Source: Thalassorhabdomicrobium marinisediminis (GTDB lineage: Bacteria; Pseudomonadota; Alphaproteobacteria; Rhodobacterales; Rhodobacteraceae). From it: a DNA stretch of 64,000 nt. The DNA lies in assembly GCF_003072065.1 (NCBI RefSeq), contig NZ_QCYG01000003.1, positions 62,001 through 126,000 on the forward strand, in the 5' to 3' direction. The notes beneath the pieces are model-generated. The model searched no databases. It worked only from the letters and a program-made list of their open reading frames with translations, and had not been told where the DNA came from. The number at the start of each line of letters is the position of its first letter. Within the stretch, counting starts at the first letter, position 1. Positions 27,093 through 37,325 of the stretch are shown here, in pieces. The translations under genes were made by a program, and so were the position numbers.

Positions 27093-27833
27093 TTAGCCCA
27101 AAAGCCCGTCCCAGATCAGTTTGAGCGAGACCGCCAGCAGCATCCATGTCACCGCCAGATAGAACACCCGTTCGGGCAGGACGCGGATGAGATGGTAGGC
27201 GACGCCCACGGCCAGCACCGCCGGTAGACACAGGATCGCGGTGATCTTCAGGCTTTGCAGTTGTAACAATCCAAGCTGGTGATAGGGCCAGACCTTGAGG
27301 ATGTTCATCGTCGCGAAGGCGGCGGTGGAGGTGCCCGAGAAGACCATTTTCGGCAGGCGCTGGGGCAAGGCCCAGACCTGCCACGGTGGCGCGCCTGCGT
27401 GGCTGATGAAACTGGTGAACCCGGCGATGGACGTCCAGAACACGCCCGCGCGCCAGCCTGCGGGGCGGGCCGTGGCGGTTTTCGAGCGCCACAGGTAGTT
27501 GAGCGAGAAGACCAGCCCGATCCCGCCGATCAGCACCCGCACGAAATCTTCGGACACCAGCTGCGCCGTCGCCCAGCCGACCGCGGTGCCGATCACGATC
27601 CCCACCACCGCGATGCGCCAGATCGACAGGTCGATGTGGCGGCGATAGGCCCAGAGCCCGAAGACATCCGACACGATAAACACCGGCAGCAGCAGGCCCG
27701 CGGCCACCAGCGGCGAGATCGCCAGCGACAGGATCGGCACAGCCAGCCCGCCGAAGGCCGGCGCACCCCCCTTGGACAGCCCCACGCAGAAGGCCGCCGT
27801 GACGGCAAGGGCCCAGAATGTCATGCCGTCCAT
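27093..27833 (-). CDS. TauE/SafE (TSUP) family membrane protein
   Basis: The 246-residue protein is a TSUP exporter with about eight helices, the LSKGGAPAFGGLAVPILSLA motif near the N-terminus and FTSFISHAGAPPWQVWALPQRL in the second half. It is shorter than the paralogue at 8243-9160 and lacks its basic central loop. The substrate is unknown. It converges with the small secreted gene 6 nt away, and its promoter must lie in the 237-nt region shared with mdh. Confidence 0.9.
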   Translation of the reverse strand: MDGMTFWALAVTAAFCVGLSKGGAPAFGGLAVPILSLAISPLVAAGLLLPVFIVSDVFGLWAYRRHIDLSIWRIAVVGIVIGTAVGWATAQLVSEDFVRVLIGGIGLVFSLNYLWRSKTATARPAGWRAGVFWTSIAGFTSFISHAGAPPWQVWALPQRLPKMVFSGTSTAAFATMNILKVWPYHQLGLLQLQSLKITAILCLPAVLAVGVAYHLIRVLPERVFYLAVTWMLLAVSLKLIWDGLLG

Positions 27834-27917
27834 GTGGCGCCTTTCAAAGGGTACAGAATCACGCGGCGGGTGCCCGCGCGGCCCGCCGCACCCCGGATCA
27901 AATCCCCGCTACGCTAG

Positions 27918-29033
<1,116 letters not shown>

Positions 29034-29056
29034 GACTGCTGACAAGAGAAGATCCA

Positions 29057-29087
29057 CAGGCAGGTGCTTCGGCGCCTGCCTGTTTTC
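29057..29087 (+). terminator. Rho-independent terminator after mdh
   Basis: An 11-bp stem (29057-29067 with 29072-29082, one G-U pair) has a TTCG tetraloop and is followed by TTTTC. It isolates mdh from the suc-odh operon. Confidence 0.95.
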
Positions 29088-29173
29088 GTATGCGGAAATG
29101 GACGGGATGCGCGAATCCCCTATTTTTTAAATGTTAAACACTTTTCATCGGTTTTCCGGCGGCGGAATTTTTT

Positions 29174-29207
29174 ATGTGATCACACGCCTGATGGGTGTGA
29201 TCACAAA
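29174..29207. promoter_or_regulatory. Paired GTGATCAC palindromes upstream of sucC
   Basis: GTGATCAC cores lie at 29176-29183 and 29197-29204, again exactly 21 nt apart, both inside TGTGATCACA decamers. They precede the AT-rich stretch (about 29210-29270) that probably holds the promoter, so the bound protein may act as an activator. The sucC start is 102 nt downstream of the second core. The rest of the mdh-sucC gap holds no gene. Confidence 0.72.
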
Positions 29208-29305
29208 TGTCGGTTTTTTCATCGGTTCTGTTAAACACCCATTCAAACCCTACGTCTAACAGGGCTATAGCAGAACGAACGCTTATCAGATCGAAGGACG
29301 GTTTC

Positions 29306-30499
29306 ATGAACATCCACGAATATCAGGCCAAGGCGCTTCTGGCGTCCTATGGTGCCCCGGTCAGCGACGGCCGTGCCGTGCTGCGCGCGGAAGAAGCCAA
29401 GACCGCCGCGGGCGAGCTGGACGGGCCGCTTTGGGTCGTCAAGGCGCAGATCCACGCCGGTGGGCGCGGCAAGGGCAAGTTCAAGGAAGCCGACGCCGGT
29501 GACGCGGGCGGTGTGCGCCTGACCAAATCGGTCGAGGAAGCCGCCGAGGAAGCAAAAAAAATGCTGGGCCGCACGCTGGTCACGCACCAGACCGGCCCCG
29601 CCGGCAAGCAGGTCAACCGCGTCTATATCGAGGATGGCTCGGGCATCGAGACCGAGATGTATCTGGCGCTGCTGGTGGATCGCCAGACCAGCCGCATCGG
29701 CTTCGTCGTCTCGACCGAGGGCGGCATGGACATCGAGGAAGTGGCCGAGAGCACGCCTGAGAAAATCCTCAACTTCACCGTCGATCCTGCCACCGGCTAC
29801 CAGCCCTTCCACGGCCGTCGCGTGGCCTTCGCGCTGGGGCTCGAAGGGGCGCAGGTCAAGCAGTGCGTCAAGCTGATGGGGCAACTCTACACAGCCTTCA
29901 CCGAGAAGGACATGGAGATGCTCGAGATCAACCCGCTGATCGTCACCGACAAGGGCGACCTCAAGGTGCTGGACGCGAAGGTGAGCTTTGACGGCAACGC
30001 GGTTTACCGCCATTCCGACGTCGCCGCCCTGCGTGACGAGACCGAGGAAGACCCCAAGGAACTCGCCGCCTCGAAATACGACCTCAACTACATCGCGCTG
30101 GACGGTGAGATCGGCTGCATGGTCAACGGCGCGGGTCTTGCCATGGCGACGATGGACATCATCAAGCTTTACGGCGCAGAGCCTGCCAACTTCCTCGACG
30201 TAGGCGGCGGTGCGACCAAGGAAAAGGTCACCGAAGCCTTCAAGATCATCACCAGCGACGACAACGTCAAAGGCATTCTGGTCAACATCTTCGGCGGCAT
30301 CATGCGCTGCGACGTGATCGCCGAGGGCGTGGTCTCGGCGGTCAAGGAAGTCGGCCTGCAGGTGCCGCTGGTCGTGCGTCTGGAAGGCACGAACGTCGAA
30401 GAGGGCAAGAAGATCATCAACGAAAGCGGTCTGGATGTGATCGCGGCCGATGACCTCAAGGACGGCGCGCAGAAGATCGTGAAAGCGGTCAAAGGGTGA
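29306..30499 (+). CDS. sucC: Succinyl-CoA ligase (ADP/GDP-forming) beta subunit
   Basis: The 397-residue subunit has an N-terminal ATP-grasp domain ([34 protein letters not shown]) and a C-terminal CoA-ligase domain ([33 protein letters not shown]). It works with SucD to make succinate, CoA and ATP. The ATG at 29306 gives the family start; upstream in-frame sequence belongs to the promoter region. It leads the suc-odh operon and is followed after one base by a 58-codon ORF. Confidence 0.98.
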   Translation: MNIHEYQAKALLASYGAPVSDGRAVLRAEEAKTAAGELDGPLWVVKAQIHAGGRGKGKFKEADAGDAGGVRLTKSVEEAAEEAKKMLGRTLVTHQTGPAGKQVNRVYIEDGSGIETEMYLALLVDRQTSRIGFVVSTEGGMDIEEVAESTPEKILNFTVDPATGYQPFHGRRVAFALGLEGAQVKQCVKLMGQLYTAFTEKDMEMLEINPLIVTDKGDLKVLDAKVSFDGNAVYRHSDVAALRDETEEDPKELAASKYDLNYIALDGEIGCMVNGAGLAMATMDIIKLYGAEPANFLDVGGGATKEKVTEAFKIITSDDNVKGILVNIFGGIMRCDVIAEGVVSAVKEVGLQVPLVVRLEGTNVEEGKKIINESGLDVIAADDLKDGAQKIVKAVKG

Positions 30500-30500
30500 A

Positions 30501-30677
30501 ATGATTCAGGTCGTCATCATCGTTGGGGGCGCACTCTTCACCCTTAGCCTCATGCTACCACAGCTTGGCGTAGTGGTCATGATCTTGGCCACCGGCTTTA
30601 CCGTGTATTGGTTGAGCACAGAAGGGCCTTTTGCAGACGATGAGACGCTTCCAGTACAAAATGAACAGGACAATTAA
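30501..30677 (+). CDS. 58-residue membrane ORF wedged between sucC and sucD
   Basis: The ORF runs from one base after the sucC TGA to the TAA that directly abuts the sucD ATG, so it fills the gap exactly. The product has a continuous hydrophobic segment (about residues 2-37, with a central proline, probably two short helices or a hairpin) and an acidic tail ending NEQDN. Its AT content is visibly higher than that of sucC and sucD. No family is known to me. The perfect fit in an operon supports translation, but a chance ORF cannot be excluded. Confidence 0.65.
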   Translation: MIQVVIIVGGALFTLSLMLPQLGVVVMILATGFTVYWLSTEGPFADDETLPVQNEQDN

Positions 30678-31559
30678 ATGGCCATTCTCGTAAACGAAAA
30701 CACCAAAGTCATCTGTCAGGGCCTGACCGGGTCGCAGGGCACCTTCCATACTGAGCAGGCGATGGCCTATGGCACCAAGATGGTCGGCGGCGTGACCCCC
30801 GGCAAGGGCGGTCAGACGCACCTTGACCTGCCGGTCTACAACTCGGTCCACGAAGCGATGCACCAGACCGAGGCGAATGCGTCGGTCATCTACGTGCCGC
30901 CCCCCTTTGCCGCGGATTCCATCCTTGAGGCAATTGATGCGGAAATGCCGCTGATCATCTGCATCACCGAAGGCATTCCGGTGCTCGACATGATGCGCGT
31001 GAAGCGCGCGCTGGAAGGTTCTGCCTCGCGTCTGATCGGACCGAACTGCCCCGGCGTCATCACGCCCGACGCCTGCAAGATCGGCATCATGCCCGGCCAC
31101 ATCCACAAGCGCGGTTCGGTCGGCGTTGTGTCCCGTTCCGGCACGCTGACCTATGAGGCGGTCAAGCAGACCTCGGACAGCGGCCTTGGGCAATCCACCG
31201 CCGTGGGCATCGGCGGCGATCCGATCAAGGGGACCGAGCACATCGACGTGCTGGATATGTTCCTTGACGATGATGAGACGCAATCCATCATCATGATCGG
31301 CGAGATCGGCGGCACCGCCGAAGAGGAAGCAGCAGAATTCCTTGCCGAGCAGAAGAAAAAGGGCCGCTGGAAGCCGGTTGCGGGTTTCATCGCGGGCCGC
31401 ACCGCCCCTCCGGGCCGCCGCATGGGCCACGCGGGCGCCATCGTCGCAGGTGGCAAGGGCGACGCGGAAAGCAAGATCGAGGCGATGAAATCCGCCGGGA
31501 TCGTGGTCGCCGACAGCCCCGCCACGCTGGGCGAGGCCGTGTTGAAGGCGATCGGCTGA
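30678..31559 (+). CDS. sucD: Succinyl-CoA ligase alpha subunit
   Basis: The 293-residue subunit has the CoA-binding Rossmann domain ([14 protein letters not shown]) and the phosphohistidine loop in [31 protein letters not shown] and [13 protein letters not shown] are also conserved. It catalyses the substrate-level phosphorylation step with SucC. Its ATG directly follows the stop of the 58-residue ORF. Confidence 0.98.
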   Translation: MAILVNENTKVICQGLTGSQGTFHTEQAMAYGTKMVGGVTPGKGGQTHLDLPVYNSVHEAMHQTEANASVIYVPPPFAADSILEAIDAEMPLIICITEGIPVLDMMRVKRALEGSASRLIGPNCPGVITPDACKIGIMPGHIHKRGSVGVVSRSGTLTYEAVKQTSDSGLGQSTAVGIGGDPIKGTEHIDVLDMFLDDDETQSIIMIGEIGGTAEEEAAEFLAEQKKKGRWKPVAGFIAGRTAPPGRRMGHAGAIVAGGKGDAESKIEAMKSAGIVVADSPATLGEAVLKAIG

Positions 31560-31569
31560 TGAAAAGATC

Positions 31570-31598
31570 GGGCGCGTTCCTGAACAAGGGCCGCGCCC
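31570..31598 (+). other. Stem-loop between sucD and sucA
   Basis: A 7-bp stem (GGGCGCG at 31570-31576 with CGCGCCC at 31592-31598) lies 10 nt after sucD and has no T-run. The whole 147-nt gap is GC-rich with further short inverted segments and no ORF. It may set relative mRNA levels of sucCD and odh genes. Confidence 0.45.
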
Positions 31599-31706
31599 GG
31601 GCCTGGGTGGGTGCGTAGCGCCCTCCCGTCGGGGGTCGGCACATACCGGCAATCCCGCCGGGCAACCCATCCAGCACAGGGCGAAACAGATTAAAGGTGA
31701 CCGTCC

Positions 31707-34667
31707 ATGACTGACCAATCCCCCAACGACCAGTTCCACGCCTCGTCCTTTATGCAGGGACACAACGCGGAATACATCGAACAGCTTTATGCGCGCTATG
31801 CCGACAACCCGAACGCGGTTGACGAGAGCTGGCGCGCCTTCTTCAAGTCGCTGGGGGACGCACCGGACGACGCGAAGGCCGAGGCAGCGGGTCCGTCCTG
31901 GGCCCGCGCGGACTGGCCGCCGCAGCCGAACGACGACCTGACCGCGGCGCTGGATGGCCAGTGGGCGCAGGAACCGGACGCGGCCGGCAAGAAGATCAAG
32001 GAAAAGGCCCGCGAGGTCGGCGTTGAGGTCAGCGACCAGCAGGTGCGGCACGCGGTGCTCGATTCCGTGCGCGCGCTGATGATCATCCGCGCCTATCGCA
32101 TCCGCGGGCATCTGGTGGCCGACCTCGATCCGCTGGGCATGCGCGACCAGACCCCGCACCCCGAGCTTGACCCCCGCTCCTACGGTTTCACCGACGCCGA
32201 CATGGACCGGCCGATCTTCATCGACAATGTGCTGGGCCTTGAAGTGGCCACGATGAACGAGATCCTCGCCATCGTGCAAAGCACCTATTGCGGCACCTTC
32301 GCGCTGCAATACATGCACATTTCCGACCCCGAGCAATCGGCATGGCTGAAAGAGCGGATCGAGGGCTACGGCAAGGAAATCAGCTTCACCCGCGAGGGAC
32401 GCAAAGCCATCCTTGGCAGCTTGGTGCAGGCCGAAGGGTTCGAGAAGTTCCTGCACGTCAAATACATGGGCACCAAGCGCTTCGGGCTGGACGGGGGCGA
32501 AAGCCTGATCCCGGCGATGGAGCAGATCATCAAGCGCGGCGGGCAGCTCGGCCTTGAAGAGATCGTCATCGGGATGCCGCACCGGGGCCGTCTGAGCGTG
32601 CTGGCCAACGTGATGCAGAAACCCTATCGCGCGATCTTCAACGAATTCCAGGGCGGCAGCTTCAAGCCCGAGGACGTGGACGGCTCAGGCGATGTGAAAT
32701 ACCACCTTGGCGCTTCGTCCGACCGGGAATTCGACGGCAATTCGGTCCACCTGTCGCTGACCGCGAACCCCAGCCACCTTGAGGCTGTGAACCCCGTGGT
32801 GCTGGGCAAGGTCCGCGCCAAGCAGGACCAGATCAACGACACCGACCGCACCCGCGCCATGGGCGTTCTGCTGCACGGGGACGCGGCCTTTGCGGGTCAG
32901 GGCGTCGTGGCCGAGGGCTTCGGCCTGTCGGGGCTGCGCGGGCATCGCACCGGCGGCACCATGCACATCGTGGTCAACAACCAGATCGGCTTTACCACCG
33001 CGCCGCATTTCTCGCGCTCGTCCCCCTACCCCACTGACATTGCGCTGATGGTCGAAGCGCCGATCTTCCACGTGAACGGGGACGACCCCGAGGCTGTGGT
33101 CCACGCCGCGCGCGTGGCGACCGAGTTCCGCCAGAAGTTCCACAAGGACGTGGTGCTCGACATCATCTGCTATCGCCGCTTCGGTCACAACGAAGGCGAT
33201 GAGCCGATGTTCACCAACCCGGTGATGTACAAGAAGATCAAGCAGCAGAAGACCACGCTGACGCTTTATACCGAGCGGCTGGTGCGCGACGGGCTGATCC
33301 CCGAGGGCGAGATCGAGGACATGAAAGCCTCGTTCCAGCAACACCTCAACGAGGAATTCGAGGCCGGCACCGACTACAAGCCCAACAAGGCCGACTGGCT
33401 GGATGGCAAGTGGTCGCATCTGGACCGCCAGAAGGACAAGTACCAGCGCGGCAAGACGGCGATCTCGAAAGAGACCTTCGACGACGTCGGCCGCGCGTTG
33501 ACGACGGTGCCGGACGGCTTCCCCATGCACAAGACCGTGGGGCGCATCCTTGAGGCGAAGAAGAAGATGTTCGAGACCGGCGAAGGCTTTGACTGGGCCA
33601 CCGGTGAGGCGCTGGCCTTTGGCTCGCTGCTCACCGAAGGCTATCCGGTGCGCCTGTCGGGGCAGGATTCCACCCGCGGGACCTTCTCGCAGCGGCATTC
33701 CGGCATCGTGAACCAGGAAACCGAAGAGCGGTATTATTCGCTCAACCACATCCGCGAGGGTCAATCGCGGTATGAGGTGATCGATTCCATGCTGTCGGAA
33801 TATGCGGTGCTTGGCTTCGAATACGGCTATTCGCTGGCCGAACCCAACGCTCTGACCCTGTGGGAAGCGCAGTTCGGCGACTTTGCCAACGGCGCGCAAA
33901 TCATGTTCGACCAGTTCATCAGCAGCGGGGAGAGCAAGTGGCTGCGGATGTCCGGCCTCGTCTGTCTGCTGCCCCACGGCTACGAAGGCCAAGGGCCGGA
34001 GCACTCCAGCGCGCGGCTTGAGCGGTTCTTGCAGATGTGCGGGGGCGACAACTGGATCGTCGCCAACTGCACCACGCCGGCGAACTATTTCCACATCCTG
34101 CGTCGTCAGCTGCACCGCAGCTACCGCAAGCCGCTGATCCTGATGACCCCGAAGTCGCTGCTGCGCCACAAGCTGGCCGTCAGCAAGGCCGAAGAGTTCC
34201 AGTCCGGCAGCAGCTTCCACCGCGTGCTTTGGGACGATGCCCAGCACGGCAACTCAGACACCGAACTGGTGGCCGACGACAAGATCAAGCGCGTCGTTAT
34301 GTGTTCGGGCAAGGTCTATTACGACCTGCTGGAAGAGCGTGACGCCCGCGGCATCGACGACATCTATCTGATGCGGTTCGAGCAGTTCTACCCCTTCCCC
34401 GCGCAATCGGCGGTGAAAGAGCTTGAGCGGTTCAAGAACGCCGAAATGGTCTGGTGTCAGGAAGAGCCGAAGAACCAGGGCGGCTGGACCTTCATGGAGC
34501 CGAACATCGAATGGGTCCTGACCCGCATCAAGGCCCAGCACACGCGACCGGTCTATGTGGGGCGTCCGGCCTCGGCCTCGCCCGCGACCGGTCTGGCCAG
34601 CCAGCACAAAGCCCAGCAAGCCACGCTTGTTGACGAAGCACTTACCGTTGAAGGATCGAAATCATGA
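31707..34667 (+). CDS. sucA: 2-Oxoglutarate dehydrogenase E1 component
   Basis: The 986-residue thiamine-diphosphate enzyme decarboxylates 2-oxoglutarate and succinylates the E2 lipoyl arm. It has the N-terminal helix [19 protein letters not shown] that binds the partner core, the [15 protein letters not shown] motif, the ThDP-binding GDAAFAGQG...NNQIGFTT region, [11 protein letters not shown], and the C-terminal [10 protein letters not shown]. Full length for the family. Its stop overlaps the sucB start by 4 nt. Confidence 0.98.
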   Translation: MTDQSPNDQFHASSFMQGHNAEYIEQLYARYADNPNAVDESWRAFFKSLGDAPDDAKAEAAGPSWARADWPPQPNDDLTAALDGQWAQEPDAAGKKIKEKAREVGVEVSDQQVRHAVLDSVRALMIIRAYRIRGHLVADLDPLGMRDQTPHPELDPRSYGFTDADMDRPIFIDNVLGLEVATMNEILAIVQSTYCGTFALQYMHISDPEQSAWLKERIEGYGKEISFTREGRKAILGSLVQAEGFEKFLHVKYMGTKRFGLDGGESLIPAMEQIIKRGGQLGLEEIVIGMPHRGRLSVLANVMQKPYRAIFNEFQGGSFKPEDVDGSGDVKYHLGASSDREFDGNSVHLSLTANPSHLEAVNPVVLGKVRAKQDQINDTDRTRAMGVLLHGDAAFAGQGVVAEGFGLSGLRGHRTGGTMHIVVNNQIGFTTAPHFSRSSPYPTDIALMVEAPIFHVNGDDPEAVVHAARVATEFRQKFHKDVVLDIICYRRFGHNEGDEPMFTNPVMYKKIKQQKTTLTLYTERLVRDGLIPEGEIEDMKASFQQHLNEEFEAGTDYKPNKADWLDGKWSHLDRQKDKYQRGKTAISKETFDDVGRALTTVPDGFPMHKTVGRILEAKKKMFETGEGFDWATGEALAFGSLLTEGYPVRLSGQDSTRGTFSQRHSGIVNQETEERYYSLNHIREGQSRYEVIDSMLSEYAVLGFEYGYSLAEPNALTLWEAQFGDFANGAQIMFDQFISSGESKWLRMSGLVCLLPHGYEGQGPEHSSARLERFLQMCGGDNWIVANCTTPANYFHILRRQLHRSYRKPLILMTPKSLLRHKLAVSKAEEFQSGSSFHRVLWDDAQHGNSDTELVADDKIKRVVMCSGKVYYDLLEERDARGIDDIYLMRFEQFYPFPAQSAVKELERFKNAEMVWCQEEPKNQGGWTFMEPNIEWVLTRIKAQHTRPVYVGRPASASPATGLASQHKAQQATLVDEALTVEGSKS

Positions 34668-36253
34668 CCGAAGTCCGTGTCCCCACCCTTGGCGAATCCG
34701 TCACCGAAGCCACCGTCGCCACCTGGTTCAAGAAACCCGGCGACAGCGTCGCGCAGGATGAAATGCTCTGCGAGCTCGAGACCGACAAGGTCACCGTCGA
34801 AGTGCCCGCCCCCGTGGCCGGCACCCTGTCCGAGATCGTCGCGCAAGAGGGTCAGACCGTCGGCGTCGACGCGCTGCTGGCGCAGATCAGCGCAGGCGGC
34901 GAAGCCACGGCCAATGACGCCGGCGGCGACGATCCCTCGACCCCGATCGACGCAGGCTCGGCCGATGTGAAGCTGCGCTCGGAAGGTGGCGCCGAGAGCA
35001 CCGACAGTGGCGCAGCGGGCGGCAAATCGCTGGACGTGATGGTGCCGACGCTGGGCGAAAGCGTGACCGAGGCGACCGTCTCCACCTGGTTCAAGAAGGT
35101 GGGTGAGGCTTTCGACGCCGATGAGATGCTCTGCGAGCTGGAAACCGACAAGGTGTCGGTCGAAGTGCCCGCGCCCGCGGCCGGCGTGCTGACCGAACTG
35201 CTCGCCAACGAAGGCGATACGGTCGAGGCCGGCGGCAAGCTGGCGGTCATGTCCACCGACGCCAAGGCTTCGGCCTCTGAAGTGACCGGCGTGCCCGACA
35301 CCACCACCAAGCCAGAAGCGCAGGCGAAAGACAACGACACCGGCTCGGGCCGCACGGACATCGAAGACGCGCCCAGCGCCAAGAAGCTGATGGCCGAACA
35401 CGGGTTGTCGTCGGGCGATGTGACCGGCACCGGCAAGGACGGACGGGTGATGAAGGAAGACGTGCAGAAGGCCATTCAGGGCGGCGCGAAACCGGCGGCG
35501 GCTGCGGCCCCTGCCCCGGCCAAGACCAGCGCGCCGGCTTCGGCGGATCAGGCGGACCGCGAAGAGCGCGTCAAGATGACCCGTCTGCGCCAGACCATCG
35601 CCCGCCGTCTGAAGGAAAGCCAGAACACCGCCGCGATGCTGACCACCTACAACGAGGTGGACATGACCGAAGTCATGGCTTTGCGCAATGAATACAAGGA
35701 CCTGTTCCTCAAGAAGCACGGCGTCAAACTGGGTTTCATGTCCTTCTTCACCAAGGCCTGCGTGCATGCGCTCAACGAAGTGCCCGAGGTGAACGCCGAA
35801 ATCGACGGCACCGATGTGGTCTACAAGAACTACGTCAACATGGGCATCGCGGCGGGCACGCCCACGGGCCTTGTGGTGCCGGTGATCAAGGACGCCGACG
35901 CGATGAGCTTCGCGGCGATCGAGAAAGCCATTGCAGAAAAGGGTGCCAAGGCCCGCGACGGCAAACTGTCGATGGAAGAGATGCAGGGCGGCACCTTCAC
36001 GATCTCCAACGGCGGCGTTTACGGCTCGCTCATGTCCTCGCCCATCCTGAACCCGCCGCAGTCGGGCATCCTTGGCATGCACAAGATCCAGGACCGCCCC
36101 ATGGCGATCAACGGTGAGGTGGTGATCCGCCCGATGATGTATCTGGCGCTGAGCTACGACCACCGGATCGTCGACGGCAAGGGCGCGGTGACCTTCCTCG
36201 TGCGCGTGAAAGAGGCGCTGGAAGATCCCCGCCGCCTGCTGATGGATCTGTGA
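34664..36253 (+). CDS. sucB: 2-Oxoglutarate dehydrogenase E2 (dihydrolipoyl succinyltransferase) with two lipoyl domains
   Basis: The 529-residue protein has two lipoyl domains, with lipoyl lysines at K42 and K163 in ETDKV(T/S)VEVP, each followed by an alanine- and acid-rich linker. The peripheral-subunit-binding domain is at about 234-270 and the catalytic domain ends with the DHRIVDG motif. Most E2o proteins (about 400 residues) have one lipoyl domain. The two domains here are nearly identical in their cores, which points to an internal duplication. It overlaps the sucA stop by 4 nt. Confidence 0.97.
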   Translation: MTEVRVPTLGESVTEATVATWFKKPGDSVAQDEMLCELETDKVTVEVPAPVAGTLSEIVAQEGQTVGVDALLAQISAGGEATANDAGGDDPSTPIDAGSADVKLRSEGGAESTDSGAAGGKSLDVMVPTLGESVTEATVSTWFKKVGEAFDADEMLCELETDKVSVEVPAPAAGVLTELLANEGDTVEAGGKLAVMSTDAKASASEVTGVPDTTTKPEAQAKDNDTGSGRTDIEDAPSAKKLMAEHGLSSGDVTGTGKDGRVMKEDVQKAIQGGAKPAAAAAPAPAKTSAPASADQADREERVKMTRLRQTIARRLKESQNTAAMLTTYNEVDMTEVMALRNEYKDLFLKKHGVKLGFMSFFTKACVHALNEVPEVNAEIDGTDVVYKNYVNMGIAAGTPTGLVVPVIKDADAMSFAAIEKAIAEKGAKARDGKLSMEEMQGGTFTISNGGVYGSLMSSPILNPPQSGILGMHKIQDRPMAINGEVVIRPMMYLALSYDHRIVDGKGAVTFLVRVKEALEDPRRLLMDL

Positions 36254-36330
36254 TGACACTCCACGCCACGGTGTCGCGCCTGCCCCTTGCGGGTCGGGCG
36301 CGGCGCCCCCACCTGCGGCCCCTGTCATGA
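36253..36330 (+). CDS. Possible 25-residue coupled mini-ORF after sucB
   Basis: An ATG overlapping the sucB stop (TGATG) opens a 25-codon frame whose TGA overlaps the next gene's start (ATGA). The peptide is basic (RLPLAGRARRPHLRP). It may serve only to carry ribosomes to the next gene. Its reality is uncertain because short GC-rich frames of this kind arise by chance. Confidence 0.25.
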   Translation: MTLHATVSRLPLAGRARRPHLRPLS

Positions 36331-36860
36331 CCTACGCCCGCGCCATCGCGGCCCGGCGGGCCTTTGCCCTGCCCGGCTATCCGACGTTGGCGGACGAAGG
36401 CTTCGACGGCGACTATGTCTCGCCGATCCAGATGACGTCAGGCAACCTTGACGGGCCGATGCTGATCTCGAAAGACTGGCTCGACGCGCCCTCGGTGCGC
36501 AAACATCGCCCCGAGTTGCAGCGGCAAGGCTACCTCGCCACCAATCCCTACAACCGCGTGATCGACATGGTGCTGCGGCTTCTGGGACTGGTCCGGGCGG
36601 ATATTTACATCACGCCGGTTTTCCACTTGCTGACGCCGCAACGATCCTCGACCATCTCGCCTGTCCATGCCCGGGCCTCGTTCGACGCCGTCGGGCGGCA
36701 CGAGCTTCTGGGCCGTCGCCCGGTCGCCCTTGGCCATGACGCTGCCCGCGTGTTACGTCACTTCGACGTGCCCCATGTGCAGGCCCCCCACCCCTCAGCC
36801 CGGATCGGCACCTTTGCCACCAAGGCCGAACAGATCGCAACCGCCATGAAAGCCGCCTGA
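36327..36860 (+). CDS. Protein of unknown function in the odh operon
   Basis: The 177-residue protein has no signal peptide or clear membrane helix. It begins with a charged MTYARAIAARRAFALPGYP segment and contains SRDV-free, proline-rich stretches such as SGNLDGPMLISKDWLDAPS and NPYNRVIDMVLRLLGLVRADIYITPVFHLLTP. I know similar proteins only as uncharacterised genes of Rhodobacteraceae. It lies between sucB and a MAPEG gene and overlaps the latter by one base, so it is co-expressed with 2-oxoglutarate dehydrogenase. Confidence 0.75.
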   Translation: MTYARAIAARRAFALPGYPTLADEGFDGDYVSPIQMTSGNLDGPMLISKDWLDAPSVRKHRPELQRQGYLATNPYNRVIDMVLRLLGLVRADIYITPVFHLLTPQRSSTISPVHARASFDAVGRHELLGRRPVALGHDAARVLRHFDVPHVQAPHPSARIGTFATKAEQIATAMKAA

Positions 36861-37255
36861 TGACCGCCGAACTGACCACACTCGCCCTTGCGGGCCTGTT
36901 GCAAGCGCTGCAATTCGCCGCCTATTCGATCCGCGCCAACCGCGACGTCGGGCTGGGCTATTCTACCTCGGCCCGGGATCGCGCGCCCTCGCGGCCGCTT
37001 TCGGATCACGCGGGCCGGTTGCAGCGGGCCTTGAACAACCATTTCGAGGGGCTGATCCTCTTCACCCTTGCGGTGGTCGTCGTCACCCTCTCGGCCCAGG
37101 AAAGCGCTTTCACCGCCCTGTGCGCCTGGACCTATCTCATCGCGCGGGTGCTCTACGTGCCCGCCTACTATTTCGGCCTGCGCCCCTGGCGCTCGCTCGT
37201 CTGGATGGTCGGATTTGCCGCAACCATCCTGATGATCCTCGCAACCCTGTTCTGA
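36860..37255 (+). CDS. MAPEG-family membrane protein
   Basis: The 131-residue protein has four predicted helices and the MAPEG pattern: RLQRALNNHFEGLILFTLAVV in helix 2 and ARVLYVPAYYFGLRPWRSLVW in helix 3-4. MAPEG proteins bind glutathione or lipid in the membrane; bacterial members are mostly uncharacterised. The ATG overlaps the preceding stop. It is a regular resident of this operon between sucB and lpd, for unknown reason. Confidence 0.88.
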   Translation: MTAELTTLALAGLLQALQFAAYSIRANRDVGLGYSTSARDRAPSRPLSDHAGRLQRALNNHFEGLILFTLAVVVVTLSAQESAFTALCAWTYLIARVLYVPAYYFGLRPWRSLVWMVGFAATILMILATLF

Positions 37256-37301
37256 TTTCATCTGACCCCGAAACTCCGGGGGTCCGGGGGCTGGCCCCCG
37301 G
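37256..37301. repeat. Dispersed intergenic repeat with GC hairpins, copy 1
   Basis: The segment contains TCTGACCCCGAAACTCCGGG and then a GGGGGCTGGCCCCC hairpin. Its reverse complement recurs with small changes at 56094-56150 before the dihydropyrimidinase gene. Both copies lie inside operons directly before a ribosome binding site. It resembles a REP-like element. Confidence 0.65.
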
Positions 37302-37325
37302 CGATCTGCAAAAAGGAAAACACCC

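Noticed and set aside
34553-36328. Minus-strand open frame of nearly 600 codons antisense to sucB
   Set aside because: It runs opposite the strongly supported sucB gene and gives His/Arg/Gly-rich sequence typical of antisense frames in high-GC DNA.
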